This document shows positions 38,701 to 49,300 of a DNA stretch of 64,000 bases, one piece after another. How positions within the stretch are numbered: position 1 is the stretch's first letter; every line of letters starts with the position of its first letter. The DNA comes from Ecdyonurus torrentis (Eukaryota; Arthropoda; Insecta; Ephemeroptera; Heptageniidae): the NCBI GenBank assembly GCA_949318235.1, contig OX439129.1, positions 7,356,206-7,420,205 on the forward strand. The letters are read 5' to 3'. Made by a program: the position numbers and the translations under genes. Under the pieces are notes generated by a model. The model was not told the origin of the DNA. It searched no databases and worked only from the letters and a program-made list of their open reading frames with translations.

Positions 38701-40380
38701 GTTAGATGTATTTTTAATATTAGCACCTATCTGCTCATTAGGATAACTAGCAAAACTCTCTGCAAAGTCTTCATGAATTTGTAAATTGTTATTATGGTTT
38801 TTATTTTGATTATTTTCACTTACAGAAAATAGTTCACCATTATATACAATGTTGTCCTGATTCTCAGATTTAACATTAAAGTTGTGTGTCTTATAATTCA
38901 AATCCATATTTTTTCTACCATCAGATTTTTCTGCATTTTCTTTTGGTGATTTTGTAGTTTGGTTGACTAAGTTAACATCTGCTGGATTTGGAATTTTTAT
39001 TTTTTCTCCTAAATGTTCAACATAATACTCGATTTGAGCTTTATCATCATAGGGTTCTAAATATTGTGAATTAGAATTTGTTTCGTAGTGAACAGGTACT
39101 TCTCCTCGGAAGTGATGCTCTAAGTTACCAAAGCCTGAATATTTTTCTGTATTGTACGAGTTAGGCTTCCAATCAGAAATTAAATCTTTTGAACCAAAAA
39201 ATTGTTTGCCATCATTTGCCGAGTGGTTATACACAAAATCTGTATTGACTGCAGCTTCATTATTTTTAGGATTACCTAAGACTCCCTGAATGTTGGAAAT
39301 AATATCTTGTAAGTTAGGTGTCTGAGCATTATTACCATTTTGTTCATTATTTGATATGGTATCCAAGTTACTGACTCCTTCATTTTGGTGATTATAGTTC
39401 TCATTATTTGGTACATTTCCAAAAGAATCAGAGAAATCTTCTCCTTCTTGGTTATTTTTATTGTCACCATGATTTATTACGTATCCTGAATTTGTAATTT
39501 CATTTCCATGCTGGTGACTTTCAGCTGATTTGTGCATATTTTGAGGTAATTCTGATGAAAAAGTAAAATGTTCACCTGGATAAAAATTTTCTTCCTGAGA
39601 TTCATCAATAACATACTCTGAACTACCAGTTGTATCGCTTAAATAAGGAATGTTTGGAGTCTCACTGTGTCTGTTTTTATTGCTGTCTTGGTTACCAAAA
39701 TGTTCTTCAATTTTGTGATTTTTTATATTATTATTAGAATGATCAATTATAAACCCAGTGTTCCTTATATGTTGACCAAAAGGCCTCTTTGATGACTTTT
39801 CAGAATTTGAGTATTGTCTTACTCTTTCTCCAAAATAATTTTTTCTTTTTACAACTTTTCCTTCGTTGCTATTTGTTATTGAATCATAAACCAATGTACT
39901 TGGATCATTTAAAAAATGTTGTACTTCTTCGTTAGGTTTTTCAGAATCCTCTTTAATTTTAAAACTTGAGTGATATTTATAGGTACTTGCATGATTATTT
40001 CTTTTGACAATTTTTGTAGGATTTTCAGATTTGTCTTTATCTTCATTAAGAAGATTTAATGTTCCTTCTTTGAAACGTGAATGATATTTTCCAAGTATTT
40101 TCTCTGCAACTGAAGAATGGTTTAAAACATCAGTATCATTACTTTTTGGAATAATCGATATAGTGGATCGATTAGTCGATATCGATTCACTTTGTAAATT
40201 CTGCAATTCTAGAGTTACATTCTGAGGATTTTCATGCACACCTTCACGTTGCTGTAAATTCTCATTTGTAATTGTCATCTGTTGTTCACGAGGAATGTTT
40301 TCGTTTTTATGTTTTACATATCTTACGATATCATTAGTTGGTGGTACACTTCTCATGAAGCTAATTGCATGTACTCGAGC
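35767..40380 (-). CDS. Third, giant coding exon of the Asn-rich secreted protein
   Basis: One uninterrupted 4614-base frame in DNA of strongly AT-rich composition cannot be chance. It follows acceptor TTTTTAG in phase 0, opening ARVHAISFMRSVPPTNDIVR, and ends TKISS then TAA. The first Met inside it is nine codons in and is not the start, since the spliced signal peptide joins in frame. Several dibasic sites (KR, RR, KKRK) and many N-x-S/T sequons are present. A duplicated motif occurs near the end: KPVFSKYDFPKVPKV (about 1391-1408) and RPDFSTFDFHPQMPKM (about 1414-1430). The last 80 residues are again Asn/Ser/Glu-rich and disordered. The codons favour A/T at third positions, unlike the GC-richer Sidestep-like exons. 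Confidence 0.92.
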   Translation of the reverse strand, partial: ARVHAISFMRSVPPTNDIVRYVKHKNENIPREQQMTITNENLQQREGVHENPQNVTLELQNLQSESISTNRSTISIIPKSNDTDVLNHSSVAEKILGKYHSRFKEGTLNLLNEDKDKSENPTKIVKRNNHASTYKYHSSFKIKEDSEKPNEEVQHFLNDPSTLVYDSITNSNEGKVVKRKNYFGERVRQYSNSEKSSKRPFGQHIRNTGFIIDHSNNNIKNHKIEEHFGNQDSNKNRHSETPNIPYLSDTTGSSEYVIDESQEENFYPGEHFTFSSELPQNMHKSAESHQHGNEITNSGYVINHGDNKNNQEGEDFSDSFGNVPNNENYNHQNEGVSNLDTISNNEQNGNNAQTPNLQDIISNIQGVLGNPKNNEAAVNTDFVYNHSANDGKQFFGSKDLISDWKPNSYNTEKYSGFGNLEHHFRGEVPVHYETNSNSQYLEPYDDKAQIEYYVEHLGEKIKIPNPADVNLVNQTTKSPKENAEKSDGRKNMDLNYKTHNFNVKSENQDNIVYNGELFSVSENNQNKNHNNNLQIHEDFAESFASYPNEQIGANIKNTSNKEHLNHRYSTNKDNNKTGNSAKLNLKGKKGGKLGYLHQPRNRSRFARPTHHSEGEIVILHDSKSYPHETESNFQNFHGEKKNNENVNFNVLRSKQNNKINNPVHKSKNVQNQHQINIHEPKHVNHNNIVNVFKNINLRNQNVPANNGNSFKNLENKNRNLKNNIYNRNRNIRHRFKNFETEVKNVNANPHTIADKQNVEHVQLLYEPQQNLPNEFENANFNVHETEKNKEHNSHFSHDVISNNEYYNTQNDKENLNLGITVNDNNETTEHIVDEVHHIQFPHQSSTTYSKEHEIGTENIFIDNGKYYPVIRKGKTIEQVNINDDNPHITFQSELNDGDIPQTYDTPITEEEIKNIHKNVKEHYSFDFKTNKNTENKVNVPHEIINTTDSNQNKNRKINSELGNNYLRFRNNFKKTNFEKQKKLNTQLFNDFHTNSGKNENNESIQKISNSNDFVLPDLKNSVSSTQNVRPFPKFIKEKKNNNIRNNKFSVHSHILRGEYHKVEDETHPLVQHNEDDNTHKQAESYDLNNVRDVQPEVSYIDSSQLPNDNSDDDIGVQISDNGAFYTQDSQGNLNLNANKNNLHSSNIDEVKIEDFPGFTSQQPQIFQNNFHHLEDLTGNADVTVTIDDGNKHVNNIADKQNLKVKNRQRVNSTVSSLIRNSHWNKLRGKKLKNNNFENNDKSKDFENNSFKKRKLPKPFTTRHEFIIRKKPESNFIPIAPVTVALPKPSLKVSYSLTPEAKLKVFLDTHKIPKTDFPFFDQYFNDVHSMQDLAEVMSHGYKDGHDDMFYEIPEVDSNRKPVFSKYDFPKVPKVEPEEPVRRPDFSTFDFHPQMPKMSDEYDSTFSDFVNQYYKPFENRKISFEITDFDNIPQYSNDNRFQHEEIENVTFYTLINETNKNETSDKSSETNVEINNTDNQNHSPFENYQYIEQKSDDISKFESSGSKEDNADSNSSESQKVENTTTASVKNENNTKISS

Positions 40381-43300
40381 CTAAAAACGAAAAAAATAAT
40401 TTAAAAAATTGTCTCATATTAGTTGAGTGCTCTGCCAATTCAAACTTCAAATTATGTGCAGGTACAATAAAAAGTGTGCAAGTAAATTAAAGCAATTGTG
40501 TAAAATGATTCAGTATGGGTAAACAATTTACATATGCATGTGTGATAAATAAATTTTTGGTAGTATTTTATTTTATTTACTTTTTTATTTAAAGTTTTAA
40601 ACCATAAACTTTTTATGTGTTTTGAAAATTAGCGTTTAACCTTCAGACCGATTTAAAAACTTTTTTCTATAAACGAAACATTTATAAATATATGTAAATA
40701 TTTAAAATCTTGTTTAAAAGTTAAAGTTATATTATTTTTAAGGATTTTGAAATGTAGTTCTGTTATTTTTGTAACTGGTATAAAAAGTAAATATGTATAT
40801 TTAGTTCTCAATTATTACGTTAAATATTGTAATTTAAAGGGCAAAGGTAAATTTAGAGAGAGAGAGAGAGAGAGAATCTAAAATAATATTTTAGAAATGT
40901 AAAAAATTCTGGAAAAATCTATGTTTCATTCTAAAAATATTATTATAATAATAAATAAAGAAATAATCGTCGTTATTCAAAAAAAGCATTAGGAAAATAC
41001 AATTTTTGAAAAGGCGAGGTTAAAGTGTGGCAAAATGTCTATTATTAAAATTATTAGAAATTAATTCAAGGTAATAAAAGTAAGTTACTACTATTATTAT
41101 ACTAATTTAAATTTAAAATTGAAGTATAATACATTACACACGAAAAAATTAATATATAATTACGGATGGTGCCTTTCAAATAAGCTACGTTTTAAAATTA
41201 AAATTAATTGCATTATTTACTAGCAAAAGATATTTTCTTTGTTTAATACCTTCAATTGCATAATATTTTAAAGAACAGTGCATGCAATTAAAGTTATCTC
41301 ATATTAATACTACTGTTCTGTTTAGAAACTAAAAACATATGACTTCAAAATAAGCTTGATTGAAAGAAATTTATCATAAAATCATTTTAAAAACACAACA
41401 TGATATTTTTTTTAAAGAATTATGATTTTTTATTAGAAAATGATAAATTTTTACAAAAATTAATAATAATTATTTTATGTGGCTAAAGAGCTCGTATACA
41501 GACGGGAAAAATAAAAACCTTATAATTAAGCTAGTTTCTTGTCAACAACATTTATTCTTTTATAGTTAAATGTAATTGTGGTCCGACGTATTGGCAGATT
41601 TAAACTTCGTTTTTTAAACAATGTAATATTTTCTATGCTCTTGTAATAAAAATATATTTATTAATTGCACAAACCAAAATAAATACTTAACAATTATGCT
41701 AGACCAATTGCAAAAACGATTTGTTCAATAAATCATAACTTATGCTATATATACTGCAAAACAACTAGTTAATAATTATTAAATATTATTTTGTGCAGTA
41801 TAATTATATATTTAGTTCCGATTTATTATCATTTATGCTATAATTACATAAATGTTACGGCTTTACTATAGAAAAGTTGTAGCAAGTTGCATATCTCGCA
41901 GGATGATTGCAAGTTTAAGGGCCTAACATGGGGCTAAGAAAGGTCTTTGGATCATCATATGTGAGTTTATGAACAGTTCTTCTCATTATCTAGCATTTAA
42001 GAAGCCATCTTGTAACCCCTGAACTTCCTCTTTAAGCTATATGATATAAACATAGTATGAGTGAAAGTGATTTTTTATTAGGCTGCGCATATATCACAAA
42101 ATTATAATACTTTGTGTTTTAGTAACTAATATTTTTAATGTTATTACCCGTCTACTAACTTCATAAACATCATATGATGTCAAATCTCAAATCAGATATA
42201 TTTGTCGACAGATACGTAAATTGAGCTTATAAACATACATTATTATGTCTAAACTTCAGCTTACTATTTTATTACTTAAAATGTATCTCATAATTTCTAA
42301 AAAAAAAAAAAAAAAAAAAGTTTGAGACAATTATAAATGCATGTTGAAATGACAAAGAATTCTAAAAAGCAACATTCCTTGTCGAGTCATTAATCTATCT
42401 AATAAATTTTTACTTTCTTTTATGAAATGAAGTTAGATAAAATATTTACAATAATTAATATTAAGATACGTACTTTCACTGATCATGAACTGCAAGTCTA
42501 CCTTAATATTTTAAACTTAGTTGTATTAATATAATTTTTATACTTTTAAATTTAGCTTACACAAAATATTTTAAGAAAAGTATTCTATCATTTATATGAC
42601 GTAAATACGTAATAATTTTATAAACTATACCCATGTCTTTTAAATAAATAAATAAAGTTACAAATCCTCACTTTCATACTTTTACTGCAATATTTTTCTG
42701 ATAGATAAATTAAAAAAGAATGTTAACAAGGTATATTTTTGCCGACCTTTTTGAAATATAACATCAAAATTTATTATATCTATATTGTCAAAAATATTTT
42801 TTTAAGGAGATTTTTTTATGAAATAGATTTTATATTTTTATTTAACAGCCCTTAAAAGACGTCTCGTAGCTAAAAATATAATAACATGCTATTAAAATGT
42901 TTATACGGTAGCACATATACAATATATTTATTTGAAATTTGTGCCTAATTAATAATAAATAATTTTTAAAATCGCTCTTTGTACTTTTTTTTTTCGTATT
43001 TTGTATGTTTATTTTGAATGTATTATCAATGCATTCAAACGTACATATAAATATTTGCATACAATTCATTATTTTCTGTTTATTTTAATTTATTTGCAGT
43101 ACGTAGAATCGTCATAATAATAATAATATTTTAAAAATGTATCTAAACAGTGAAAAAAAATCAAACACCAGTCCTTAATTTGTCACACTGCAATTTTGAA
43201 TCTACACTTTCAAAATCATTTACATTTAGTAATATCCTTATATTAGAAATCCGGAGAAAAAAGAAATTTCAGATAATCTACTGTATAAAATAAGTACGCT

Positions 43301-45796
43301 ATTATGCCATTTTTTTTATGATTGTTGTGATTTCATAAGAGCATGCAGATATCCATGTTATTATTAAATTATATTGGTAAAAAAAACAACTTAAAAATAA
43401 GCGATCATACGAACTATCAGCTTCCAGATTCCAAAACGTTATACCACTTTTTTTTATAAAATAACTTGAAAAAATGTTGAAATATGTGTATATAACTTTA
43501 AAAACTTTTGAAAACTTGCGAGTGTAAAAAGCAAGATTTTTTATATCTTGTTAAACTTAATAATAATAATTGTACATTCCCAAATTTCTGGATACCCATT
43601 TTGTATCTGCCTGCACACGACAATAAACCTAATTATTTATGCTCTATTTCATAGACTTGATAAAATTGTGTTTATTCAAAAAAATGCTTGTCAATCCAGA
43701 GTGCTTTGTACTTAAGTTTGTCATACAATTTATTGTATTACATACATTTATACAATGTATATCTATTGTGAAAGTCAGATAATGCATGCACACATGCATA
43801 ACATCGACCATTTGTCTACATTGTGCATATCCATCTAAACAAAGCAATTAAAAGTAGCAGGTGCAATAGATCTGAGATACCAAATACAAAATTATTAGAT
43901 CCAAAGATAAAAATATTGCATTCAATATTGTTCATAAGATTATAAATTATTATAGTTATTTATATATATGCATTTTCATAGTAACTTTTCAAATTAAACA
44001 ATTGTATTTGTAAAATAACCTTTTTGTTGTGTAAGGGTTGACACCAGTGTTAATAAGTTTTGAACAATTTCGTCTGATTAAAGGCATAGACCATAAGAAA
44101 ACATAAGCATTTATATCACAAAACACTTTATGAGACTTATATAAATAACTTTAGCTTGTCTCAAAACCCAACTGTAGCTCCGTAGCAGTGATCAAAACAT
44201 TTTAATTTATGCAACCCGCACAACATTTTTTACTAATTTTTGCATGTTTCTGACGTCATAAACATGAATTGTCACGCAAATTGCATACTTTACAGTATTT
44301 TTAAGCTCTCTCGTGGAGCTACATTAACAGTCTAGTAAAAATTGTCATCGGTTTTGAAGATCCCATTTTGTGTTTATTCATTAAAAAGCACATGTTGTTT
44401 TATGTGGTCTATGGTTTTAAGTAATAATTTCAGATTAAATATTTTATCTTTAGATGTTAATATTATTGCATGCACTGATAACCAAAGTAGTAACAATAAA
44501 TAAAGACTACTCACAGGTACATTTGCACTGCCGCTATTGGTGCTCAGGTTGGGGTTGCGGTACACGACGAACCCTGCACCCAGGGCGCAGACGCACAGCA
44601 GGACCTGGAACTGTTGTAAAATAAGTAAATCACACATAACCTTTATAATATATTGTGTTCATATCTAGAAGCAATAGCTATAGCAATTCTAAATTTAAAT
44701 ATTAAAAATTATGAATTTATTAGCAAGTATAATGACTTGTAATAATCTTTCTCTCTCTCTTTATGAAGTATAACTAAATAAATAAAATTTATTTCTTATT
44801 TCTATCATTACACAGCATCCTTAAAAAAATTGGTCTTTTTTTTATATAAACATTTTCCTTTAGTAACATAAATAATTATATAATATACCGTATAATTGCA
44901 ACCGTTCTGATATATGAACAGTTAAAATTGGTTCAATAACCACAATATTTCGTCAAAAAATGCACACAAAATAATAATTATGCTCTAATAATTATAGATC
45001 TAAAATTTTAATCATAACTGAAATAATATTCAAATAACCCGTAAGTAAAAGGATTATTAGTAGCACTGATATACTGTAATAATTAAATTAGCATTTGTCA
45101 ATGTTAATTTTCTTTCAATCACTTTATTCTGTCACGTAAGTGTTAAAATATTCTACATGGTGAAAAATAAATACGTAATAATTAAGCAAAATTTGTTAAA
45201 AATAACATCAATTTATGCTGTACAGCATAATAACTACGTAATAATTATGCTAGCCTATTTTCAGCAAAATTTGTTCAATAGAACACCAACAACAGTAACA
45301 TTAATTATGTTATAATAACATAAATGCAGAATAAAATGCGTAATTTATTCTTAACGTATACTTTTGCTATACAAAAAAATTACAAATTTTTTTCCCAAAA
45401 ATAAAATACGTAATATTATATTATAATAAAAAATTCACTGAAGATGTCAAAAAAACAAATAAAAAATAATTTCGAAAGTTAGTTAATGCACAGAATTCAT
45501 TCATAATACACTATAAGTACACAGTAATCGTCTTTCGTTATACACTGTTCAAAATATAGTATTTAAATAAACAAAAAAATTAAATTTATTTCTTTATAAG
45601 GTTCACGTACCCATCCCGGATAGCGATGTCGATCATGGTACACAATTAATTTTGTTTTAACAGCACAAAGTGGACGTAAGAAATCCATTATTAGTCACTT
45701 AATTAAGTAGCCTGCACAATCGCACGAGTCCTACGTTAAAATACTGAAAGATGAAGAAGTGTTGCATTGATAGCTCACCTGGAAGGTCCGCCGCAT
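35767..45796 (-). CDS. Large secreted Asn-rich, cysteine-free protein (exons 45779-45796, 44515-44604, 35767-40380)
   Basis: Three exons join in frame to about 1573 residues. The N-terminus MRRTFQ / VLLCVCALGAGFVVYRN is a good signal peptide, split by the first intron after six residues, a layout common in arthropod cuticle and other secreted-protein genes. All later sequence lies in one 4.6-kb exon and appears intrinsically disordered: very rich in Asn with Lys, His, Glu, Ser and Asp, only two Trp (about residues 439 and 1258) and no Cys after the signal peptide. Visible parts: degenerate units of about 40 aa with a (F/Y)(V/I)(I/Y)(D/N)(H/E) core near residues 245, 292, 333 and 417; an extremely Asn-dense block (about 670-770); a more ordered, Pro- and aromatic-rich C-terminal region (about 1286-1478). 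There is no second hydrophobic segment, so it is probably secreted. I do not recognise a family. Matrix, cuticle, glue, saliva or propeptide roles are all possible. Confidence 0.85.
41671..41868 (-). mobile_element. CACGG-family MITE copy, diverged
   Basis: It contains AATTATGCTAGACCAATTGC, AACTTATGCTATATATACTG and TATGCTATAATTACATAAAT in family order. The ends are eroded. It lies in intron 2 of the secreted-protein gene. Confidence 0.5.
44078..44420 (-). mobile_element. TTAA-flanked MITE, family A copy 2
   Basis: Inverted copy of the 12967-13300 element, with TTAA directly outside AGGCATAGACC on the left and GGTCTATGGT on the right. It lies in intron 2 of the secreted-protein gene, about 95 bases from the exon. 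Confidence 0.85.
44515..44604 (-). CDS. Second coding exon: signal-peptide core and mature N-terminus
   Basis: Ninety bases encode VLLCVCALGAGFVVYRNPNL and STNSGSANVP, followed by a GTGAGT donor in phase 0. The stretch is much more GC-rich than its surroundings, as expected for coding DNA. The only cysteines of the protein are the two in the signal peptide here. An alternative acceptor six bases upstream would add Phe-Gln (see findings). Cleavage probably falls near GAG/FVV. Confidence 0.8.
44605..45778 (-). other. Intron 1 of the secreted-protein gene (1.2 kb)
   Basis: GTGAGC donor at 45778, acceptor TTCCAG ending at 44605 or CAACAG ending at 44611. Both acceptors keep the frame. The intron contains a CACGG-family MITE at about 45153-45357. 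Confidence 0.7.
45153..45357 (-). mobile_element. CACGG-family MITE copy
   Basis: CTACATGGTGAAAAATAAAT then ACGTAATAATTAAGC opens it; GCGTAATTTATTC closes it. It lies inside intron 1 of the secreted-protein gene. Confidence 0.65.
45779..45796 (-). CDS. First coding exon: start of signal peptide (MRRTFQ)
   Basis: This 18-base coding part reads ATG CGG CGG ACC TTC CAG, followed by the canonical donor GTGAGC. It is too short for ordinary ORF finding. The start at 45796 was preferred to an in-frame ATG eight codons upstream (45820), because that one lies only about 20 bases past the TATA box, upstream of the predicted transcription start. An A at -3 suits initiation. The next exon supplies the hydrophobic core of the signal peptide. 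Confidence 0.75.
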
Positions 45797-45803
45797 ATTG
45801 ATC

Positions 45804-45809
45804 AAATGA
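45804..45809 (-). promoter_or_regulatory. Initiator-like element / predicted transcription start (about 45807)
   Basis: On the - strand TCATTT resembles the arthropod initiator TCA(G/T)T(T/C) and sits at the expected distance from the TATA box. The start site is inferred from spacing only. Confidence 0.5.
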
Positions 45810-45831
45810 TTATCATTCATGTACTCTCTCC

Positions 45832-45839
45832 TATTTATA
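45832..45839 (-). promoter_or_regulatory. TATA box (TATAAATA) of the secreted-protein gene
   Basis: On the - strand the motif TATAAATAG lies in a locally GC-richer context (GGCGAAGG upstream). An initiator-like TCATTTG with its A at 45807 lies 32 bases downstream of the first T, the usual metazoan spacing. The resulting 5' UTR would be only about 11 bases before the ATG at 45796. Confidence 0.7.
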
Positions 45840-46150
45840 CCTTCGCCTTAACTTTCATTTTACAATCATATTTAACAACAATAACAAAAAAAAATATATA
45901 GCATTAAATACACATTAAATTATGTTAAATGATAAAAAAAAATGAAGTGAAAAAAAAATAATTAAAAAAAAATTGTAATTATAAGTGAAACTGAAATCGC
46001 TTTAATGATGATATTATAAAATAAGTTCTCCTTTTTTTGTTTGAAATTAAAAACTGTATAATATGAAATAAACTTAATTATGATCTTAGTATACAAGCTC
46101 ATTGATGTATTTAGTATCTGAGGATGATTCTAAACATTTTGAAAAGCTTT

Positions 46151-46325
46151 ACACGGATTACGTATAATTATTATTTGCTAGCTCATAACAACATAATAAG
46201 TATGTTATATTGTTGTATAGAGATTATATTACACAGCATAATAGTTATTCTGTGCACTATTATTACTTATTAATTTGCCATTTTAAAATAGAAACATTTA
46301 TGTACATCAATAACAGCACATATTG
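46151..46325. mobile_element. CACGG-family MITE copy, diverged
   Basis: ACACGGATTACGTATAATTA, TTGCTAGCTCATAACAACAT and CAGCATAATAGTTATTCTGT match the family in order. Confidence 0.5.
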
Positions 46326-49300
46326 TGCATTTTTTTTTTTTTTTTTTAATAATTTTAGTTTTTAACGGATTTTACAAAATAAAACAAAGCACAAGTTATG
46401 CAATTTCTTTTAATTTTTTTAATAAATTAGTTTTTAATGGATTTTACGAGATAAAATAAAGAACGTAAGGAATCGTTATTCTTTTTTTTTAACAACAATG
46501 TAAATAAAAATATCATCACTGTCTTAATTATTTAAATCTTCCTTTCAATAAATCAAATTGATTCAATAAAATCTGACTGCTTTACAAAGTTAGTTTTATA
46601 CTTTATAACTTTATTATAACAAATTGAACTAATGACAATTTGAACTTCATTGTATTTGTTTAAATTTCTGGTAGGTGCATGTGATTTTCTTTAGATTGTT
46701 AAAAAAAAGGTATCTTTAATTCACAGTAGTTTCATGATTTTATTTTTAACAATATCCAGGTATCAATGCTTCTTCTTCTACATTATTTATTTTTGCCCAA
46801 TTTTAGAAACATTCCTAATTTATAACAATAAAATTTGTGTAATTTTAAGAAATCATTACGCTGCAAAGCAAAATAGGGTGTATGCATTTATGTTAAAGTT
46901 GATGCCATGTTGGATTACTCAATAACATGGACCGTAGAGGAAAATAACTCATTTTGAAAGTTTAAAAATACGAATTGATGCTGTTAATAGGTTGAATTAG
47001 TATTTCTAGTATGTGAGAAATAACATACAACAACAAATATGCATGAGAATAACAAACCAATCCCCCCCCCCCCAAAAAAAGAAGCTAAAAACAAGTCCTA
47101 TGCTCCAGTATGGCATCCAAGCGCATTAAATATGACATAATGCGCATACACTCTATACAGTAGGTATGTATTACAGTAAAACTATATGCAATTCAAAATA
47201 AGCAACATTTTTGTTATAGTGCATAAATGCAACATAAATTACGTAATTTATTTTATGCATGCGCTAGGTCAAATTTATGAAATATTTTTTAATAGTAAAA
47301 AATTTTATGTGAGCTTTTTTTTTATTATTATTATTTTTTTTTTTTTAGCCTAGACAATCTTTATAGAATGGATTCTGTTTTCCACTTAATTATAAACAAA
47401 TAATAATATTTAATAATTCAGGAAGTATTAACAAACAAATTAAACTTTTAATTGAAGTGTCAATAAATTATGTATAATCATTTAAATATACTAATTATTT
47501 GTAATTATATTTCATTCATTTCTAAATTTTTGTATAAAATATTGTGATTTGTAATAATTATATTGTTTTATCAATAATATTTGAAATCTTAATTAAAACG
47601 TTTTATAATACAGTTTTATTGCTATTTTATTGCAATTTAAAATTAATTGGAGAGGGGTGGAAAGCAGATCAATAATTTTAAACAGGTAACTATATACTAA
47701 AATTAGCAATAAAATTAAATTATTTAAATGAAACTGTTTTCAATTGTAACTCACACAAATGAGCTATTTATATGTATCCATATCTACATAATTTTATTAT
47801 TTTTAAATGAAAAACTTGTAAATGAGTATTACAGGAAACATCGATCTATAATGAAAATATAGCACAATAATGATACGTTAAATTTGGTGCACAGTAGTAA
47901 AGTCATAAAAAAACATAAAATTTAACATAAAAAAAACTTTGTTTGTTTCTAACGAATTTATTTTTAAAAAAATTCTAAATAGTAACTATTTAGATAATTT
48001 TTTCCGTGTACGTACTAGCTGCTCTTATTAACGGACTTTTAATTAGAAGTAAAAATAATGTATATTATAAATAGTTTAAAACTTGAGTACGTATCATAAA
48101 ATAATAAAAAATTTAATAGTTAAAATGAAGTATAAAGAATGTCTTTAATTTGATCACAAAATAGATGTTAAATAATATGTCAAGCATGTTCAATTTATTT
48201 TTGCATTGTAATTGACCCCATAACTCTGCATGCAATATAACCACGTGAATAATTTGTAGTGAGTAATATGGACCATATTGCTTTGGGTCAGTCTAACAGT
48301 TACTCACCCTATATATGTTAGACGTAATGAGATGCTGGACAAAAGTAAAGGGAAAGGGTCACTCCACTTAACTTATAAGGGAAGTTGTAATTAATTCATT
48401 AACTTTAAAACCATTTTATTTTTTAACACAATTTTAATATTAATTAAAATTTTAAACAATGTTAATGTAAAACATTCTCTTTATTTTATGTTTTATTACT
48501 TGAAATTATTTTTGTTTTCTTAAAAAAAAAAATTTTTTAATTATTTAAATTATGTAATTTTATTTTATGTTAATATATTATAAATAAAGATAATAAGTAA
48601 ATTAAAAATAAACTTTTTTTTGTATTCGTATAAGCATCATAAAATAAGAATATAACTGTAATAACTGTATACTGTATAGTAAGTTTAAACTTCAAAAAAA
48701 ATATATAGGGTGTATCCGCATGACGTCATACTGAATGCACTTCAACGCCATACTGGATCAATGAACAACATAGCTCAGCATAGGACAAACTTGGTTTTTG
48801 ACTATTTTCTTTGAGAAATCGGTCAACTTTTTGTTATTATTATTTTTCTCACATACTTGATTCAAACTATTTACAATATCAATGCTCTCAAAAATATTCC
48901 TTGGTACTTTTTTACTGGCAAAATGAATCATTTTCCTATACCAGCCCATATTATTATGTGATCTAACATAGCGTCAACTTTAACATACTTGCATACACAT
49001 ACACACTAAATATAGCAAAATTACCAATAGATATATAGTATTAGAAATATATTTATATAAACAATGATAATAAATGAAACTATCAATCCGTGACATTATG
49101 TACAAGTAAAATCTACTCATATAAACGAAAGTGTTTAATTTATCATAACTAGAAGTGTTTAATGATGTTTAGTTTAGAATCCAATTGAAACTCATCAGTA
49201 TATATATATAATATAGAGTTAATAACAAAATAATAGACGACGCTACTGTGAAACTATATGATTATTTTGTTATTTTTACCAAGTGATGCTTCATTATACG

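Larger units (their letters stand above)
40381..44514 (-). other. Intron 2 of the secreted-protein gene (4.1 kb)
   Basis: This runs from the GTGAGT donor to the TTCGTTTTTAG acceptor. It carries a TTAA-flanked MITE (44078-44420) only about 95 bases from the donor, a MITE at about 41671-41868, a short GA array (40857-40875) and an A run (42300-42319). No further exon is needed or seen. Confidence 0.7.

Noticed and set aside
48758..48949. 63-residue - strand frame beginning MGWYRKMIHFASKK
   Set aside because: Looks mildly coding, but no splice sites, conserved motif or neighbour supports it; may be transposon debris.
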